Source: Sphaerochaeta globosa str. Buddy | Lineage (GTDB): Bacteria > Spirochaetota > Spirochaetia > Sphaerochaetales > Sphaerochaetaceae | DNA: 64,000 nucleotides | Reading direction: 5' to 3' | Assembly (NCBI RefSeq): GCF_000190435.1 | Contig: NC_015152.1 | Span: 2,982,458 to 3,046,457, forward strand | Shown: positions 25,596-34,070 of the stretch, piece after piece | Layout: each line of letters opens with the position of its first letter | How positions within the stretch are numbered: the stretch's first letter is position 1 | Program-made: the position numbers and the translations under genes | Notes under the pieces: model-generated | Databases searched by the model: none | What the model was told of the DNA's origin: nothing | What the model saw: only the letters and a program-made list of their open reading frames with translations

Positions 25596-26698
25596 ACCTG
25601 TATCAGAGAAAAATTGAACGAATCAAGAACATGAAGGGGTTTGTTCTCAAGCGAGACTTCAGCTATGGCTCAATCTCGTTTCTGTGTCTGGCCATCTTTT
25701 TGGCCCTTGGGGCGGTTCTCCAGCTCATGCTCTACCCCTACACAAACCTGCAAGCCATCGTATCGGTCAGTACGGCAACCTTTGTGAGCGCCTTGATGGT
25801 CGCCCTCATCCCCATTTGGGCGATTGTGATGGCTCTTATTCTCATGTTGTGGGTCGGCATTGTCGGCGGACTTTCGCTGTACCTCTACCCCATAGCACTC
25901 CTATCCACCCTTGGTCTTTTGCTCTCCGCCTCCTTCCAGCTGGTCTACCACTGGGACAAGGTCTTGGTCCTGAGACTGGGCAAATTCCATACGGTACGTG
26001 GACCTGGCCTCTTTTTCCTCATCCCGTTGGTCGACCGTATTGCTGAGTTCATCGACATGCGTATCAGGGCAACCGATTTCAGTGCGGAAAAGACTTTGAC
26101 CAAGGATACGGTGCCGGTACATGTCGACGCTCTCTCCTTTTGGATGATATGGGATGCAAAGAAGGCAATTCTGGAGGTCGAGGATTACACCGAGGCAGTC
26201 ATTCTCTCCGCCCAGACGGCACTGCGCGACTCCATAGGCAAACATCCACTATCCAGCCTGCTCAGCAAACGAGAAGAACTGGGCCGGGAGATCCAGCAGG
26301 CACTGGATGCAAAGACCAACCCGTGGGGGGTCACCATCCTCTCGGTTGAAATTACCGACATTATCATCCCCAAGGAGCTGGAAGACGCCCTGAGCAAACA
26401 GGCACAGGCGGAGCGGGAGAAAGAGTCACGCATCATTCTCGGAGCAGCCGAGGTGGAGATTGCCAAAAAGTTTACCGAGGCCTCAGCTCACTATGCAAAT
26501 GACCCCATTGCCCTGCAATTACGCTCGATGAATATGATTTATGAAGGGATCAGGCAGAATAATTCCATGATGCTTATGCCTGCATCCATTCTCGACCATA
26601 TGGATTTCGGTGCTGTCATGGGCACTGCCTCCATGCAAAAAATTGAAGAACTCAAGCACAAGCAATCCAAGACTGAAGAGGGAGAACCAAAGAAATGA
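25592..26698 (+). CDS. SPFH/Band-7 membrane protein (slipin-like)
   Basis: The 368-residue protein has about four hydrophobic segments in residues ~25-118, then an SPFH/PHB domain at ~118-300 starting VYHWDKVLVLRLGKFHTVRGPGL (split: motif YHWDKVLVLRLGKF near 118-131) with IDMRIRATDF and VEDYTEAVILSAQTALRD, and a helical C-terminal region rich in Glu/Lys/Ala. Slipins and flotillins oligomerise and organise membrane microdomains or regulate partner proteins. It is unusual to find one inside a LolCD-type operon, overlapping the ATPase gene by four bases, which suggests that it scaffolds or gates the ABC complex. Confidence 0.88.
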   Translation: MNLYQRKIERIKNMKGFVLKRDFSYGSISFLCLAIFLALGAVLQLMLYPYTNLQAIVSVSTATFVSALMVALIPIWAIVMALILMLWVGIVGGLSLYLYPIALLSTLGLLLSASFQLVYHWDKVLVLRLGKFHTVRGPGLFFLIPLVDRIAEFIDMRIRATDFSAEKTLTKDTVPVHVDALSFWMIWDAKKAILEVEDYTEAVILSAQTALRDSIGKHPLSSLLSKREELGREIQQALDAKTNPWGVTILSVEITDIIIPKELEDALSKQAQAEREKESRIILGAAEVEIAKKFTEASAHYANDPIALQLRSMNMIYEGIRQNNSMMLMPASILDHMDFGAVMGTASMQKIEELKHKQSKTEEGEPKK

Positions 26699-27375
26699 TC
26701 AAGGTTGAGAAGGTAAGTCGCAATTATAAAACTGGTGAGAGTATCGTTCGTGCCTTGAAGCAGGTCTCCTTGGAAATCCAAGGGGGAGAATTTCTTTCCA
26801 TTGCAGGGCCGTCGGGTTCAGGAAAAACCACCCTGCTCAACCTCATCGGATGCATCGATGCCATCGATGAGGGAGAGATCATCATCAACGACCAGAAGGT
26901 CAGCACGATGAACAAGGAAGAGAAGACTACCTTCAGAAGGCAAAATCTGGGATTCATCTTCCAGACCTACAACCTCATTCCCGTCCTCTCCGCCTACGAG
27001 AATGTCTCCTTCGTCCTCTCGCTGCTCGATGTAGCTGAATCCGAGATCAAGCAGAGAACCTACGAGGTCCTCAGGGAAGTCGGCCTAGAAGGTATGGAAA
27101 ACCGTCGCCCTTCTCGCCTCAGCGGGGGACAGCAACAGAGAATTGCCATTGCCAGAGCTTTGGTGAAGCGACCCCAGATTATTTTGGCCGATGAGCCGAC
27201 TGCCAATCTCGACTCCAAAACCGGTGAGGAAATTCTTAAACTGATGAAACGGATGAATGAGAAATATGGTACCACGTTCATTTTCTCCACGCATGACAAA
27301 ATGGTCATGGAGTACGCCACTCGGTTGGTGCAGCTCCACGACGGTTCCATCGTAAGCGATGAAAGGAGACAGTGA
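26695..27375 (+). CDS. LolD/MacB-type ABC transporter ATPase
   Basis: The 226-residue ATPase has Walker A GPSGSGKTTLLN at ~37-48, Q-loop FQTYNLIP, signature LSGGQQQRIAIARAL at ~140-154, Walker B ILADEPTANLDS and H-loop FSTHDK. It belongs to the mechanotransmission ABC class (LolD, MacB, FtsE) that moves cargo on the periplasmic side rather than through the membrane. It overlaps the SPFH gene by ATGA and the first permease by TGATG. Confidence 0.95.
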   Translation: MIKVEKVSRNYKTGESIVRALKQVSLEIQGGEFLSIAGPSGSGKTTLLNLIGCIDAIDEGEIIINDQKVSTMNKEEKTTFRRQNLGFIFQTYNLIPVLSAYENVSFVLSLLDVAESEIKQRTYEVLREVGLEGMENRRPSRLSGGQQQRIAIARALVKRPQIILADEPTANLDSKTGEEILKLMKRMNEKYGTTFIFSTHDKMVMEYATRLVQLHDGSIVSDERRQ

Positions 27376-28631
27376 TGAAATTCATCCTGCAACTGGCAGC
27401 GAAGAACCTGATGCGTTACAAGCGCAGGACAGCCATAACCGCTGTAGCCATCGCATTTGGTTTGATGATGTATGTTTTTGTCGATTCGCTTCTTCTTGGA
27501 GCCGAACTGGAGTCGATGCGCAACCTTCGCTGGTATGAGACTGCTTCCTTGAGAGTCCACGATTCCGCCTACTGGGAAGACCGGTACTTTTTCCCGCTGG
27601 AAGCTTCCATCGAGAAATCGAAGGAAATCCTTGATGTATTCAAGGCTGAGGGGATTGCTGCAACCGAACGCACGCTCTTTGCCGCCGATATGATCCTCTA
27701 CCAGGATGATTTTGGTGAGGATGGCAATATGAGTGTGCAGGTTACGGCCATCAATGCTGAGACCGACTTTGAGGTATATCGTTTTGAGGATACCCTTGTC
27801 GAAGGTCGATTCCTCAAAAGCGGAGAGATGGACGGAATCGTGCTCGGTAGATGGTTTGCCGAGGATATCGGAGCAAAGGTCGGCTACTGGGTAACCCTGG
27901 TCACCCGTGGCAAGGGAGGCTTCTACGAGGCTTTCGACATGCAGGTTGTCGGTATCGTCAACTGCCCCAACCCCAATGTGAACCGAACCTTGGTCATGAT
28001 GGACATCGAGGCTGCCGATCTCTACCTTGGCATGGAGGGGTCGGTGTCCAGCATCGACATCATGCTTGGGGAAAAAAGCGACCTTCAGCAAATCGCACAG
28101 CGTTTACAGACCAAGCTGAACGCCATCGAATCCGACCTGGTAATCTACACATGGCAGGACCTTGCCCGTGACTACTTGGCTATTCTGGAAGCCAAGCAGG
28201 GTGGAACCGGTTTGATTCTCTTTCTTGTATTCATCATTGCAGCCGTCGGAGTTTCCAATACCATGCTGATGGCCATGTATGAGCGTATGCGTGAACTTGG
28301 CATGATGCGTGCGTTGGGGATGAAGGACCGTGACATTCTCTTGGCCTTCCTCTTTGAAGCAGGGGGTATTGGATTGTTGGGTTCAGTGGTCGGCCTGCTG
28401 TTGGGAATTCTTGCCAATCTATACTTGGTGAATGTAGGTTTTGACTTCGGTTTCATGTTCAGGGATATGGACATCGGCTTCAGGATTCAGAATGTCATGC
28501 GGGGTGCATGGAGCCTGCCGACTTTTATAAAGGCATTTATAAGCGGTATCGGACTGTCCATGCTGGTTGCATTCCTACCCATCCGCAGGGCATTGAAGTT
28601 GGATATTCCCACCTGCCTGCACCATCAATAG
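27375..28631 (+). CDS. LolC/E (FtsX/MacB-core) type permease 1
   Basis: The 418-residue protein has one N-terminal helix (~residues 18-40), a ~230-residue periplasmic MacB-PCD-like domain and three C-terminal helices (~270-400) with the usual coupling block ERMRELGMMRALGM at ~297-310. This is the topology of lipoprotein-releasing permeases. The ATG at 27375 overlaps the ATPase stop and follows AAGGAG. It differs from permease 2 in sequence, so the pair resembles LolC/LolE heterodimers. Confidence 0.9.
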   Translation: MKFILQLAAKNLMRYKRRTAITAVAIAFGLMMYVFVDSLLLGAELESMRNLRWYETASLRVHDSAYWEDRYFFPLEASIEKSKEILDVFKAEGIAATERTLFAADMILYQDDFGEDGNMSVQVTAINAETDFEVYRFEDTLVEGRFLKSGEMDGIVLGRWFAEDIGAKVGYWVTLVTRGKGGFYEAFDMQVVGIVNCPNPNVNRTLVMMDIEAADLYLGMEGSVSSIDIMLGEKSDLQQIAQRLQTKLNAIESDLVIYTWQDLARDYLAILEAKQGGTGLILFLVFIIAAVGVSNTMLMAMYERMRELGMMRALGMKDRDILLAFLFEAGGIGLLGSVVGLLLGILANLYLVNVGFDFGFMFRDMDIGFRIQNVMRGAWSLPTFIKAFISGIGLSMLVAFLPIRRALKLDIPTCLHHQ

Positions 28632-28643
28632 GAGAAAAGGGCA

Positions 28644-29879
28644 ATGACGACAAAACTACCTGCTCTGGCATTTCGCAATATTTTTCGCAATCTTCGCCGT
28701 TCCTCGCTCTCGGCCATTGCCATTGCCGTGTCGGCCATGGCAATCATGGCACTCTTGGCCCTGCTTGAATGCATGGAAGCCGACATGCAGACCAACCTGA
28801 CCTCCTACTATACCGGTGAGGTAAGGATCCGGCATGAGTCATTTGAGAAATATGAACGGTACAATCCCTTGCATCTCAGCCTTGAAGTCGATGCAGTGCT
28901 TCCGCTTGCATCCTCCGTCGAAGGTGTTGAAGCGGCAACCAGCCGCATCAACTTTCCAGCTAATCTCTACCTCAACGGCAAAAACAATGGAGCCCTGGGT
29001 GTTGGTGTCGATTTTGCAACTGAAGTTGCATTCATTGACTTTCCTTCCTTGCTCACTGAGGGAAGAATTCCACAAGAGGGGAAAAACGAACTGCTTATCG
29101 GGGCCATCCTGGCACATGAACTGCGCCTGAACATCAATGATAAGGTTACAGTCCTTACCTCCACCGCCCTGAGGGGCTCGAATGCCATGACCTTTGAGAT
29201 CGTCGGGATCGCAAGTTTTCCGGTCGGCGGCTTGAGCTCAAAGACGCTGTACATCCCCTTGGACAGGGCACAGTACCTGTTGCGTATGCCAGGCCAGACT
29301 CAGGAGATACTGCTCCAGGTTGCCGAGGGCTTCAAGGAACAGGAGGTAGCGCAAGAGGTGAAGAGCCTCCTTGCAACCTCGCTTGGCTTGGAAACCGAGA
29401 CCAAGGCCTGGAAGGATTTGAATATGATGTACTCCCTGCTCTCCATGGCCAAGCTAATCTACTATGTCATGGCTGGTGTATTCTTCATTCTGGGCAGTAC
29501 GGTCATCATCAATACCACCATGATGGTCATTTATGAACGAATGCGTGAAATAGGAACGCTGGGGGCCTTGGGCATGCAAGGCAAGGAACTGACCCGTCTC
29601 TTTTTGCTGGAAGGTTCATTCATCAGCATGGCTGGTTCAACAATGGGAACCCTCATCGGTCTGATCATCATAGCCGTCCTGGGCAAAGTCGGATTGAATT
29701 TCACCGAAGCAATGAGCGGGGTGGATATGGAGATTTCTTCCATCCTCTATCCTCAGGTCAATTGGTGGATAGCTCTCTTTGTCTGGTTCTACGCTATTCT
29801 CATCGCAACGCTTTCGACGCTCATTCCTTCCAGGAGAGCATCAAAAATCCAAATAGTGGAGGCACTCCGTTATGTCTAA
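28644..29879 (+). CDS. LolC/E (FtsX/MacB-core) type permease 2
   Basis: The 411-residue protein has the same topology as permease 1: N-terminal helix at ~22-45, periplasmic domain, and three helices after residue ~275. It has the matching cytoplasmic coupling block ERMREIGTLGALGM near 300. The N terminus LAFRNIFRNLRRSSLSAI is typical of MacB/LolC permeases. AGGAG lies before the ATG, and the end overlaps the LolA-like gene by eight bases. Confidence 0.9.
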   Translation: MTTKLPALAFRNIFRNLRRSSLSAIAIAVSAMAIMALLALLECMEADMQTNLTSYYTGEVRIRHESFEKYERYNPLHLSLEVDAVLPLASSVEGVEAATSRINFPANLYLNGKNNGALGVGVDFATEVAFIDFPSLLTEGRIPQEGKNELLIGAILAHELRLNINDKVTVLTSTALRGSNAMTFEIVGIASFPVGGLSSKTLYIPLDRAQYLLRMPGQTQEILLQVAEGFKEQEVAQEVKSLLATSLGLETETKAWKDLNMMYSLLSMAKLIYYVMAGVFFILGSTVIINTTMMVIYERMREIGTLGALGMQGKELTRLFLLEGSFISMAGSTMGTLIGLIIIAVLGKVGLNFTEAMSGVDMEISSILYPQVNWWIALFVWFYAILIATLSTLIPSRRASKIQIVEALRYV

Positions 29880-30618
29880 TCGTACCCGTCTGGTTGCAGT
29901 CACCCTTGTGTGTCTGCTCTGTATACCGTTCTCCCTTGCGGCAATCACAGCCGAGGATATCATCCGTACCATGGACGGAATGCAGACCTTCGAGACTTCC
30001 TATTCAAATGGTTCCATCAAGACCACCGACCGTTTCGGTGTGAAGGAGAGTACCTTCAAGGCATGGTCGCAGGGCTCCAGTGATTCACTCATCGAATTCA
30101 CCAGTACCGCAGAGCGGGGGCAGAAAATTCTTAGGACCAAGGGTAGCTTGTATCTCTTCTATCCCGATGCCGAGGAGTTGATCAGATTGCAAGGGGCAGC
30201 GCTCAGGCAATCGATGCTCGGCTCAGATATCTCCTACGAAGACATGACCGAAGAGAAAAACACCCTGGATGACTATACGGTCAAGCTTGACGGTAGTGAG
30301 TTAGTCAACGGCCGGGACTGCCATGTTCTTACCTTGACGGCAAAAACACGCCAGGTAGCCTACCCGATTCAGAAAATCTGGGTGGATAAGGAAACCTATC
30401 TGGTATGGAAAGCTTCCTACTCAACAGCCCAAGGCAGACTGCTCAAAGAGATGCAAGTGCTTGCCACAATCGTAGTGGAAGGGCGAACACTTCCCAAGGA
30501 GAGCCGCATTGAGGACAAGATGAAGCGCGACAGCGCGACCATCATGGCCTTGGATACCTTGGAAGTAAATATTCCCTTAGATCGAAAAATCTTTACCTTG
30601 GAGAATTTGACATGGTAG
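29872..30618 (+). CDS. LolA-like outer-membrane lipoprotein-sorting protein of the ABC operon
   Basis: The 248-residue protein has a Sec signal peptide (~residues 1-23) and a LolA_like half-barrel. The block MLGSDISYEDM near residue 118 matches GSDFSYADM of the RND-linked paralogue at 14994-15755, tying the two operons together. In Lol systems an ABC complex hands acylated lipoproteins to such a carrier. Overlaps on both sides (eight and seven bases) imply translational coupling to permease 2 and the barrel protein. The cargo is unknown. Confidence 0.87.
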   Translation: MSNRTRLVAVTLVCLLCIPFSLAAITAEDIIRTMDGMQTFETSYSNGSIKTTDRFGVKESTFKAWSQGSSDSLIEFTSTAERGQKILRTKGSLYLFYPDAEELIRLQGAALRQSMLGSDISYEDMTEEKNTLDDYTVKLDGSELVNGRDCHVLTLTAKTRQVAYPIQKIWVDKETYLVWKASYSTAQGRLLKEMQVLATIVVEGRTLPKESRIEDKMKRDSATIMALDTLEVNIPLDRKIFTLENLTW

Positions 30619-31685
30619 GCAGACGTCTTCTACTTATCAGCATTCTCCTAACCGGTATCCTTGTTGGGACCAGTGCTGCACAGAGTCCTGTGGTGGAGAT
30701 GAATCTTTTAAGTGCATTCACCTACACTCCCTCAACCGAACAATGGGGCAACAGGATGATTCCTGATTTGAAGCTGACCATCAGTTCGGAAAATTCAGGG
30801 AATGTACGCGGAGAGATCTCCTTGGGGACTCCTAGTGTCGCTATACCTTCTGTTGACGATTTCATTCGAAAAGCATACCTACGGGCCCGCTTTCCTTCCT
30901 TTCGCCTGACTGTCGGAAAGACCCGGCTCAGCTGGGGGGATGGCATGTTGTTCAATGCAGGCGATATCCTGTATGGCAGTTCTTCTGTCTCAGTAAGCCT
31001 TACACAGGCGGAATTGAGAAGTGAAACCGACTGGATGGCAAGCGTGAATTATCCATTGGGATTCTTCAGCTTTGCCGAGGCTGTCGTACTTCCCAGTAAG
31101 ACCGGAAAGGCCGAGGATATAGGCCTTGGTGCACGTTTCTATACCAATGTAGGCGAGACTAAAGTCGAAGGTGGTTACCTGACTAAGGAAGAAACCGGCC
31201 GGGTGCACAAGCTCTACGCAAGCCTGCAGGGAAACATAGGGCCTGACTGGTACCTCTCATCCTCAGTCACCATTCCCCAGACCAATCCGAATGCTTCCGA
31301 TATTCAGGACTCATGGCTGATAAGCACAGGGCTGTTCCACGTGGTGTATTTGCCACAAGACAAGAACCTTTCTCTCAGGTTGGAACTGCTCGCACGGCCT
31401 TTCGGCAATTGGAAGTTTGAGAGCCAGAGCGATGCCACCTGTGCACTGCTTTTCTACCCTGAGGTTGTGTACAGCCCCACCAGCTCGCTCTCCTACAGCG
31501 TACGAGCCATTGTTTCCCCGCTGGATCTGAGTATCCTGCTTACAGGCGGAGCCTCCTGGTCGGTGTTTGAGGGCTTCAGCCTGATTACAAACATCGCCGC
31601 CCCGTTTGGAGAGAGCGGCGATGTATTCAACTGGAATGGTTCAAGTGCAGCAGGACTGACCTTGGGCGTATCCTGGATCTATTAA
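30612..31685 (+). CDS. Outer-membrane beta-barrel protein of the ABC/LolA operon
   Basis: The 357-residue protein has a signal peptide (residues 1-22, ending GTSAA), strands throughout and the C-terminal aromatic SWIY. The segment TVGKTRLSWGDGMLFNAGD (~101-119) is like that of DUF1302-type barrels. I infer that it is the outer-membrane end of the pathway formed by the upstream genes. Its TAA stop shares a TTAA palindrome with the stop of the convergent ferredoxin gene. Confidence 0.75.
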   Translation: MVGRRLLLISILLTGILVGTSAAQSPVVEMNLLSAFTYTPSTEQWGNRMIPDLKLTISSENSGNVRGEISLGTPSVAIPSVDDFIRKAYLRARFPSFRLTVGKTRLSWGDGMLFNAGDILYGSSSVSVSLTQAELRSETDWMASVNYPLGFFSFAEAVVLPSKTGKAEDIGLGARFYTNVGETKVEGGYLTKEETGRVHKLYASLQGNIGPDWYLSSSVTIPQTNPNASDIQDSWLISTGLFHVVYLPQDKNLSLRLELLARPFGNWKFESQSDATCALLFYPEVVYSPTSSLSYSVRAIVSPLDLSILLTGGASWSVFEGFSLITNIAAPFGESGDVFNWNGSSAAGLTLGVSWIY

Positions 31686-32377
31686 CGCAGGATCTCCCCT
31701 TCGGTGGAGATGGTCACCACCGCCAGGGGGATGATTTTGCCGCTGGCAGCGATGGCGCGCTTGACCGCCCCGTCGAGGCCTCCACAGCAGGGAACCTCCA
31801 TACGTGCCACGGTAATGCTTCTGATATCGTGGTTGGTAAAAATCTGGGTAAGCTTCTGTGCATAGTCTCCTTCATCGAGCTTGGGACAGCCGATGAGTGT
31901 GACACGGTTGCGAATGAAGGTATTGTGAAAGTCGCCATGCGCATACGCCGCACAGTCGGCCGCAATAAGCAGGTCACAGTTGTTGAAGAACGCTGCATTG
32001 GGGGCGGCAAGCTTGATTTGTACCGGCCACTGCCGCAACTGGCTGGCAGCAGGCGTTGAGGGGGTGCTGGGGCTACTTTCCCTTTGGCTCTCCTTCATGA
32101 CCTTGATTTGGCTGCCGGGGCAACTGAACACGGGTTTCTGATTCTGCATGAAAGCCTCAACCTCCTCATGGTTGAACGCAGGGGCTTCCCGCTCCTCAAA
32201 GCTGATGGCACCGGTAGGACAGACAGGCAGGCAATTGCCCAATCCATCACAGTAGTCTTCGCGTAAAAGAACTGCCTTGCCGTTGACCAGGCCGATGGCA
32301 CCTTCCTGACAAGCGCTGACACACAGGCCGCAGCCGTTGCACTTCTCTTCCTCTATCGTAATCATCTGTCTGATCAT
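31682..32377 (-). CDS. 4Fe-4S dicluster ferredoxin-like protein with C-terminal Cys domain
   Basis: The 231-residue protein begins with two cluster motifs: CNGCGLCVSAC (~13-23), and a spread second motif CDGLGNCLPVCP (~43-54), whose first spacing is CX5C instead of CX2C. A Ser/Thr/Pro linker (~100-112) leads to a C-terminal domain with CAAYAHG, IGCPKLD and MEVPCCGGL. The family is seen in anaerobes next to Crp/Fnr regulators. It is likely a redox carrier or cluster-based sensor. I use the ATG at 32377, which follows GGAGG. Divergent from the Crp/Fnr gene. Confidence 0.85.
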   Translation of the reverse strand: MIRQMITIEEEKCNGCGLCVSACQEGAIGLVNGKAVLLREDYCDGLGNCLPVCPTGAISFEEREAPAFNHEEVEAFMQNQKPVFSCPGSQIKVMKESQRESSPSTPSTPAASQLRQWPVQIKLAAPNAAFFNNCDLLIAADCAAYAHGDFHNTFIRNRVTLIGCPKLDEGDYAQKLTQIFTNHDIRSITVARMEVPCCGGLDGAVKRAIAASGKIIPLAVVTISTEGEILR

Positions 32378-32434
32378 AGTTTCCTCCATTGTCTCAAATC
32401 GAGGGGTATGGTAGCATGGGTACAGGTATTGTTA

Positions 32435-32450
32435 TGTTGTTTTTGCAACA
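32435..32450. promoter_or_regulatory. Candidate Crp/Fnr-type operator
   Basis: TGTTG (32435-32439), six bases, CAACA (32446-32450): the 5-6-5 geometry of CRP/FNR sites, 15 bases before the regulator's ATG and 58 bp from the ferredoxin start. Confidence 0.45.
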
Positions 32451-32464
32451 AAAAAGGAAATCCT

Positions 32465-33127
32465 ATGGAAATAGTACGCGTTCTGCTGCAATCAGTATTG
32501 TTTCAGCAAATCAACGCAGAAAATATTGAGCACCTGCTCACCTGTCTGAAAGCAAGAAAATCTGATTTCCCCAAGGATTACACCATCATCGGTGAAGGCG
32601 AGCACACCGAGGAGATGGGAATCATCCTCTGTGGATCGGCGAACATCGTACGCCACGATTTCTGGGGAAACCGAACGGTTGTTGCAAATCTTGGCTCTGC
32701 GGACAGCTTTGCCGAGACCGTCGCCTGCACACAACTGCCAAGCGAGGTTTCCGTCATCACGTGCGAACCGGCATCGGTGCTCTTCCTGAATATCCACCAA
32801 GTCATCACCACGTGCCAGAAAGGCTGTGTTTTTCATCAGGGGCTCATTGAGAACATGGTCAGGCTGCTATCCCAGAAAAACCTTGAACTGATGAAAAAAA
32901 TGAACCACATCACCAAGCGGAGCACCCGGGAGAAACTTCTTTCTTATCTCTCCGAAGAGGCAAAGAAACGAAACAATCGGACTTTCACCATTCCCTTCGA
33001 TCGCCAACAGCTGGCCGATTATCTTTGTGTTGAACGCAGTGCCATGTCCAGCGAGCTCTCAAAAATGCGTACCGAAGGCTTGTTGGAGTATCAAAAAAGT
33101 ACCTTTACCCTGCACGAGGAGGCTTGA
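32465..33127 (+). CDS. Crp/Fnr-family transcription regulator
   Basis: The 220-residue protein has a cyclic-nucleotide-binding-fold domain at residues ~10-125 and a C-terminal winged helix at ~145-215 (FDRQQLADYLCVERSAMSSELSKM). Cysteines are present (~res 24, 58, 84, 120) but not in the FNR N-terminal pattern, so cluster binding is uncertain. The start at 32465 has AAGGAAA upstream. Divergence from the ferredoxin gene and a TGTTG-N6-CAACA site suggest that it controls itself and that gene in response to redox or nitrosative stress. The lipoprotein gene follows with no gap. Confidence 0.88.
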   Translation: MEIVRVLLQSVLFQQINAENIEHLLTCLKARKSDFPKDYTIIGEGEHTEEMGIILCGSANIVRHDFWGNRTVVANLGSADSFAETVACTQLPSEVSVITCEPASVLFLNIHQVITTCQKGCVFHQGLIENMVRLLSQKNLELMKKMNHITKRSTREKLLSYLSEEAKKRNNRTFTIPFDRQQLADYLCVERSAMSSELSKMRTEGLLEYQKSTFTLHEEA

Positions 33128-33523
33128 ATGAACCGCAAAATATTGTTTTTGGCCCTTTTGGCCGTAATGCTGTTTACATCCTGCACAAGTACCAAACCCA
33201 AGAGCCTTGCCCTAGAGGTCGTCAACGCAACGGATAGACCGCTCTTTCAACTCTCTGTCAGTGAGAACGACTTGCTGCAGGCAGGCTACCGCCAAGGCGA
33301 CTGGGTGCTCATCGAACTGGGAGGAATGCTGATCAAGGCACTGGTCAGTGACCGTGCCATGCATCAGACTACAACCTTGGTAGCAGGCCCAACAAGCTCG
33401 TATTTGTACACACCCACCGCAATTGAAAACGGAAGTTCGGGCATTCTCTTCCCCTATGCACGGCAAGAAGAGAAAGCACAATCATCAGTGAGCTTTTCCG
33501 GCAACTTCGTCTTCAGCCTGTAG
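33128..33523 (+). CDS. Small predicted lipoprotein
   Basis: The 131-residue protein has a lipoprotein signal peptide ending LFTSC at residues 16-20. The mature part has no recognised domain; it is beta-rich and contains GDWVLIELGGMLIKAL. It begins directly after the Crp/Fnr stop codon with GAGGAGG upstream, so it is translated with the regulator and may be in its regulon. Its end overlaps the convergent 163-residue gene by 39 bp. Confidence 0.6.
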   Translation: MNRKILFLALLAVMLFTSCTSTKPKSLALEVVNATDRPLFQLSVSENDLLQAGYRQGDWVLIELGGMLIKALVSDRAMHQTTTLVAGPTSSYLYTPTAIENGSSGILFPYARQEEKAQSSVSFSGNFVFSL

Positions 33524-33976
33524 CTGGACGGGCTCTGAGAGAATATCGAACGTATCGCAAACAGTTTCCAACAGAAAAACCCTGATGCTTTGCAGATCCA
33601 TACCTCCCTCATAGGGGCCGAGGTCCTCACGCACCTGATTGGTGTAGACATATCCACGGAGTTCTGCAAAATTTCCCTTGGTATGGTAGTCCTCCTGCAG
33701 TTCACGCAGCGAACACCCCAGCTTGTAGGAAAGCGAACGCAAATCCTCCTGCTCGAGAGATACGGCAAGAATTACCTTCTTTCCGCGTTTGACAATCATT
33801 GAGTAGGGGATATTCACCAAATCTTCCCCGCTCTTGCTCGCAGGGTTCTTGAGTATGGTACAGACAAGCGTACCACACTTCCATATCTCATCTGCAAGGA
33901 TACCATCCTTCTCATCGGGAAACGAATGCCAAATGAGTGCGTCGATTGCAGGTTGGGTTTTCGGGTCTAACAACAT
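33485..33976 (-). CDS. Hypothetical protein, 163 residues
   Basis: I do not recognise this protein. It starts at the ATG at 33976 with GGAGG nine bases upstream; the longer frame to 34279 is the shadow of the ZIP gene. The sequence is charged, soluble and predicted alpha/beta, with a conserved-looking IPYSMIVKRGKKVILAVSLE segment (~58-77) and no signal peptide or cysteine motif. It overlaps the lipoprotein gene by 39 bp at the 3' end and diverges from the ZIP transporter. Confidence 0.6.
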   Translation of the reverse strand: MLLDPKTQPAIDALIWHSFPDEKDGILADEIWKCGTLVCTILKNPASKSGEDLVNIPYSMIVKRGKKVILAVSLEQEDLRSLSYKLGCSLRELQEDYHTKGNFAELRGYVYTNQVREDLGPYEGGMDLQSIRVFLLETVCDTFDILSEPVQLQAEDEVAGKAH

Positions 33977-34035
33977 AAGAGCCTCCACCCCCACATTAGC
34001 CTGAGCAAACACTTCTAGGCAAGAGGTATTGCATC

Positions 34036-34064
34036 TTGACCGCATGCAGGCCTCTTCGTATTCT
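34036..34064 (+). promoter_or_regulatory. Promoter of the ZIP transporter (leaderless)
   Basis: TTGACC at 34036-34041, a 17-bp spacer and TATTCT at 34059-34064. The predicted start is the A of the ATG at 34071. Confidence 0.55.
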
Positions 34065-34070
34065 AGTGGC

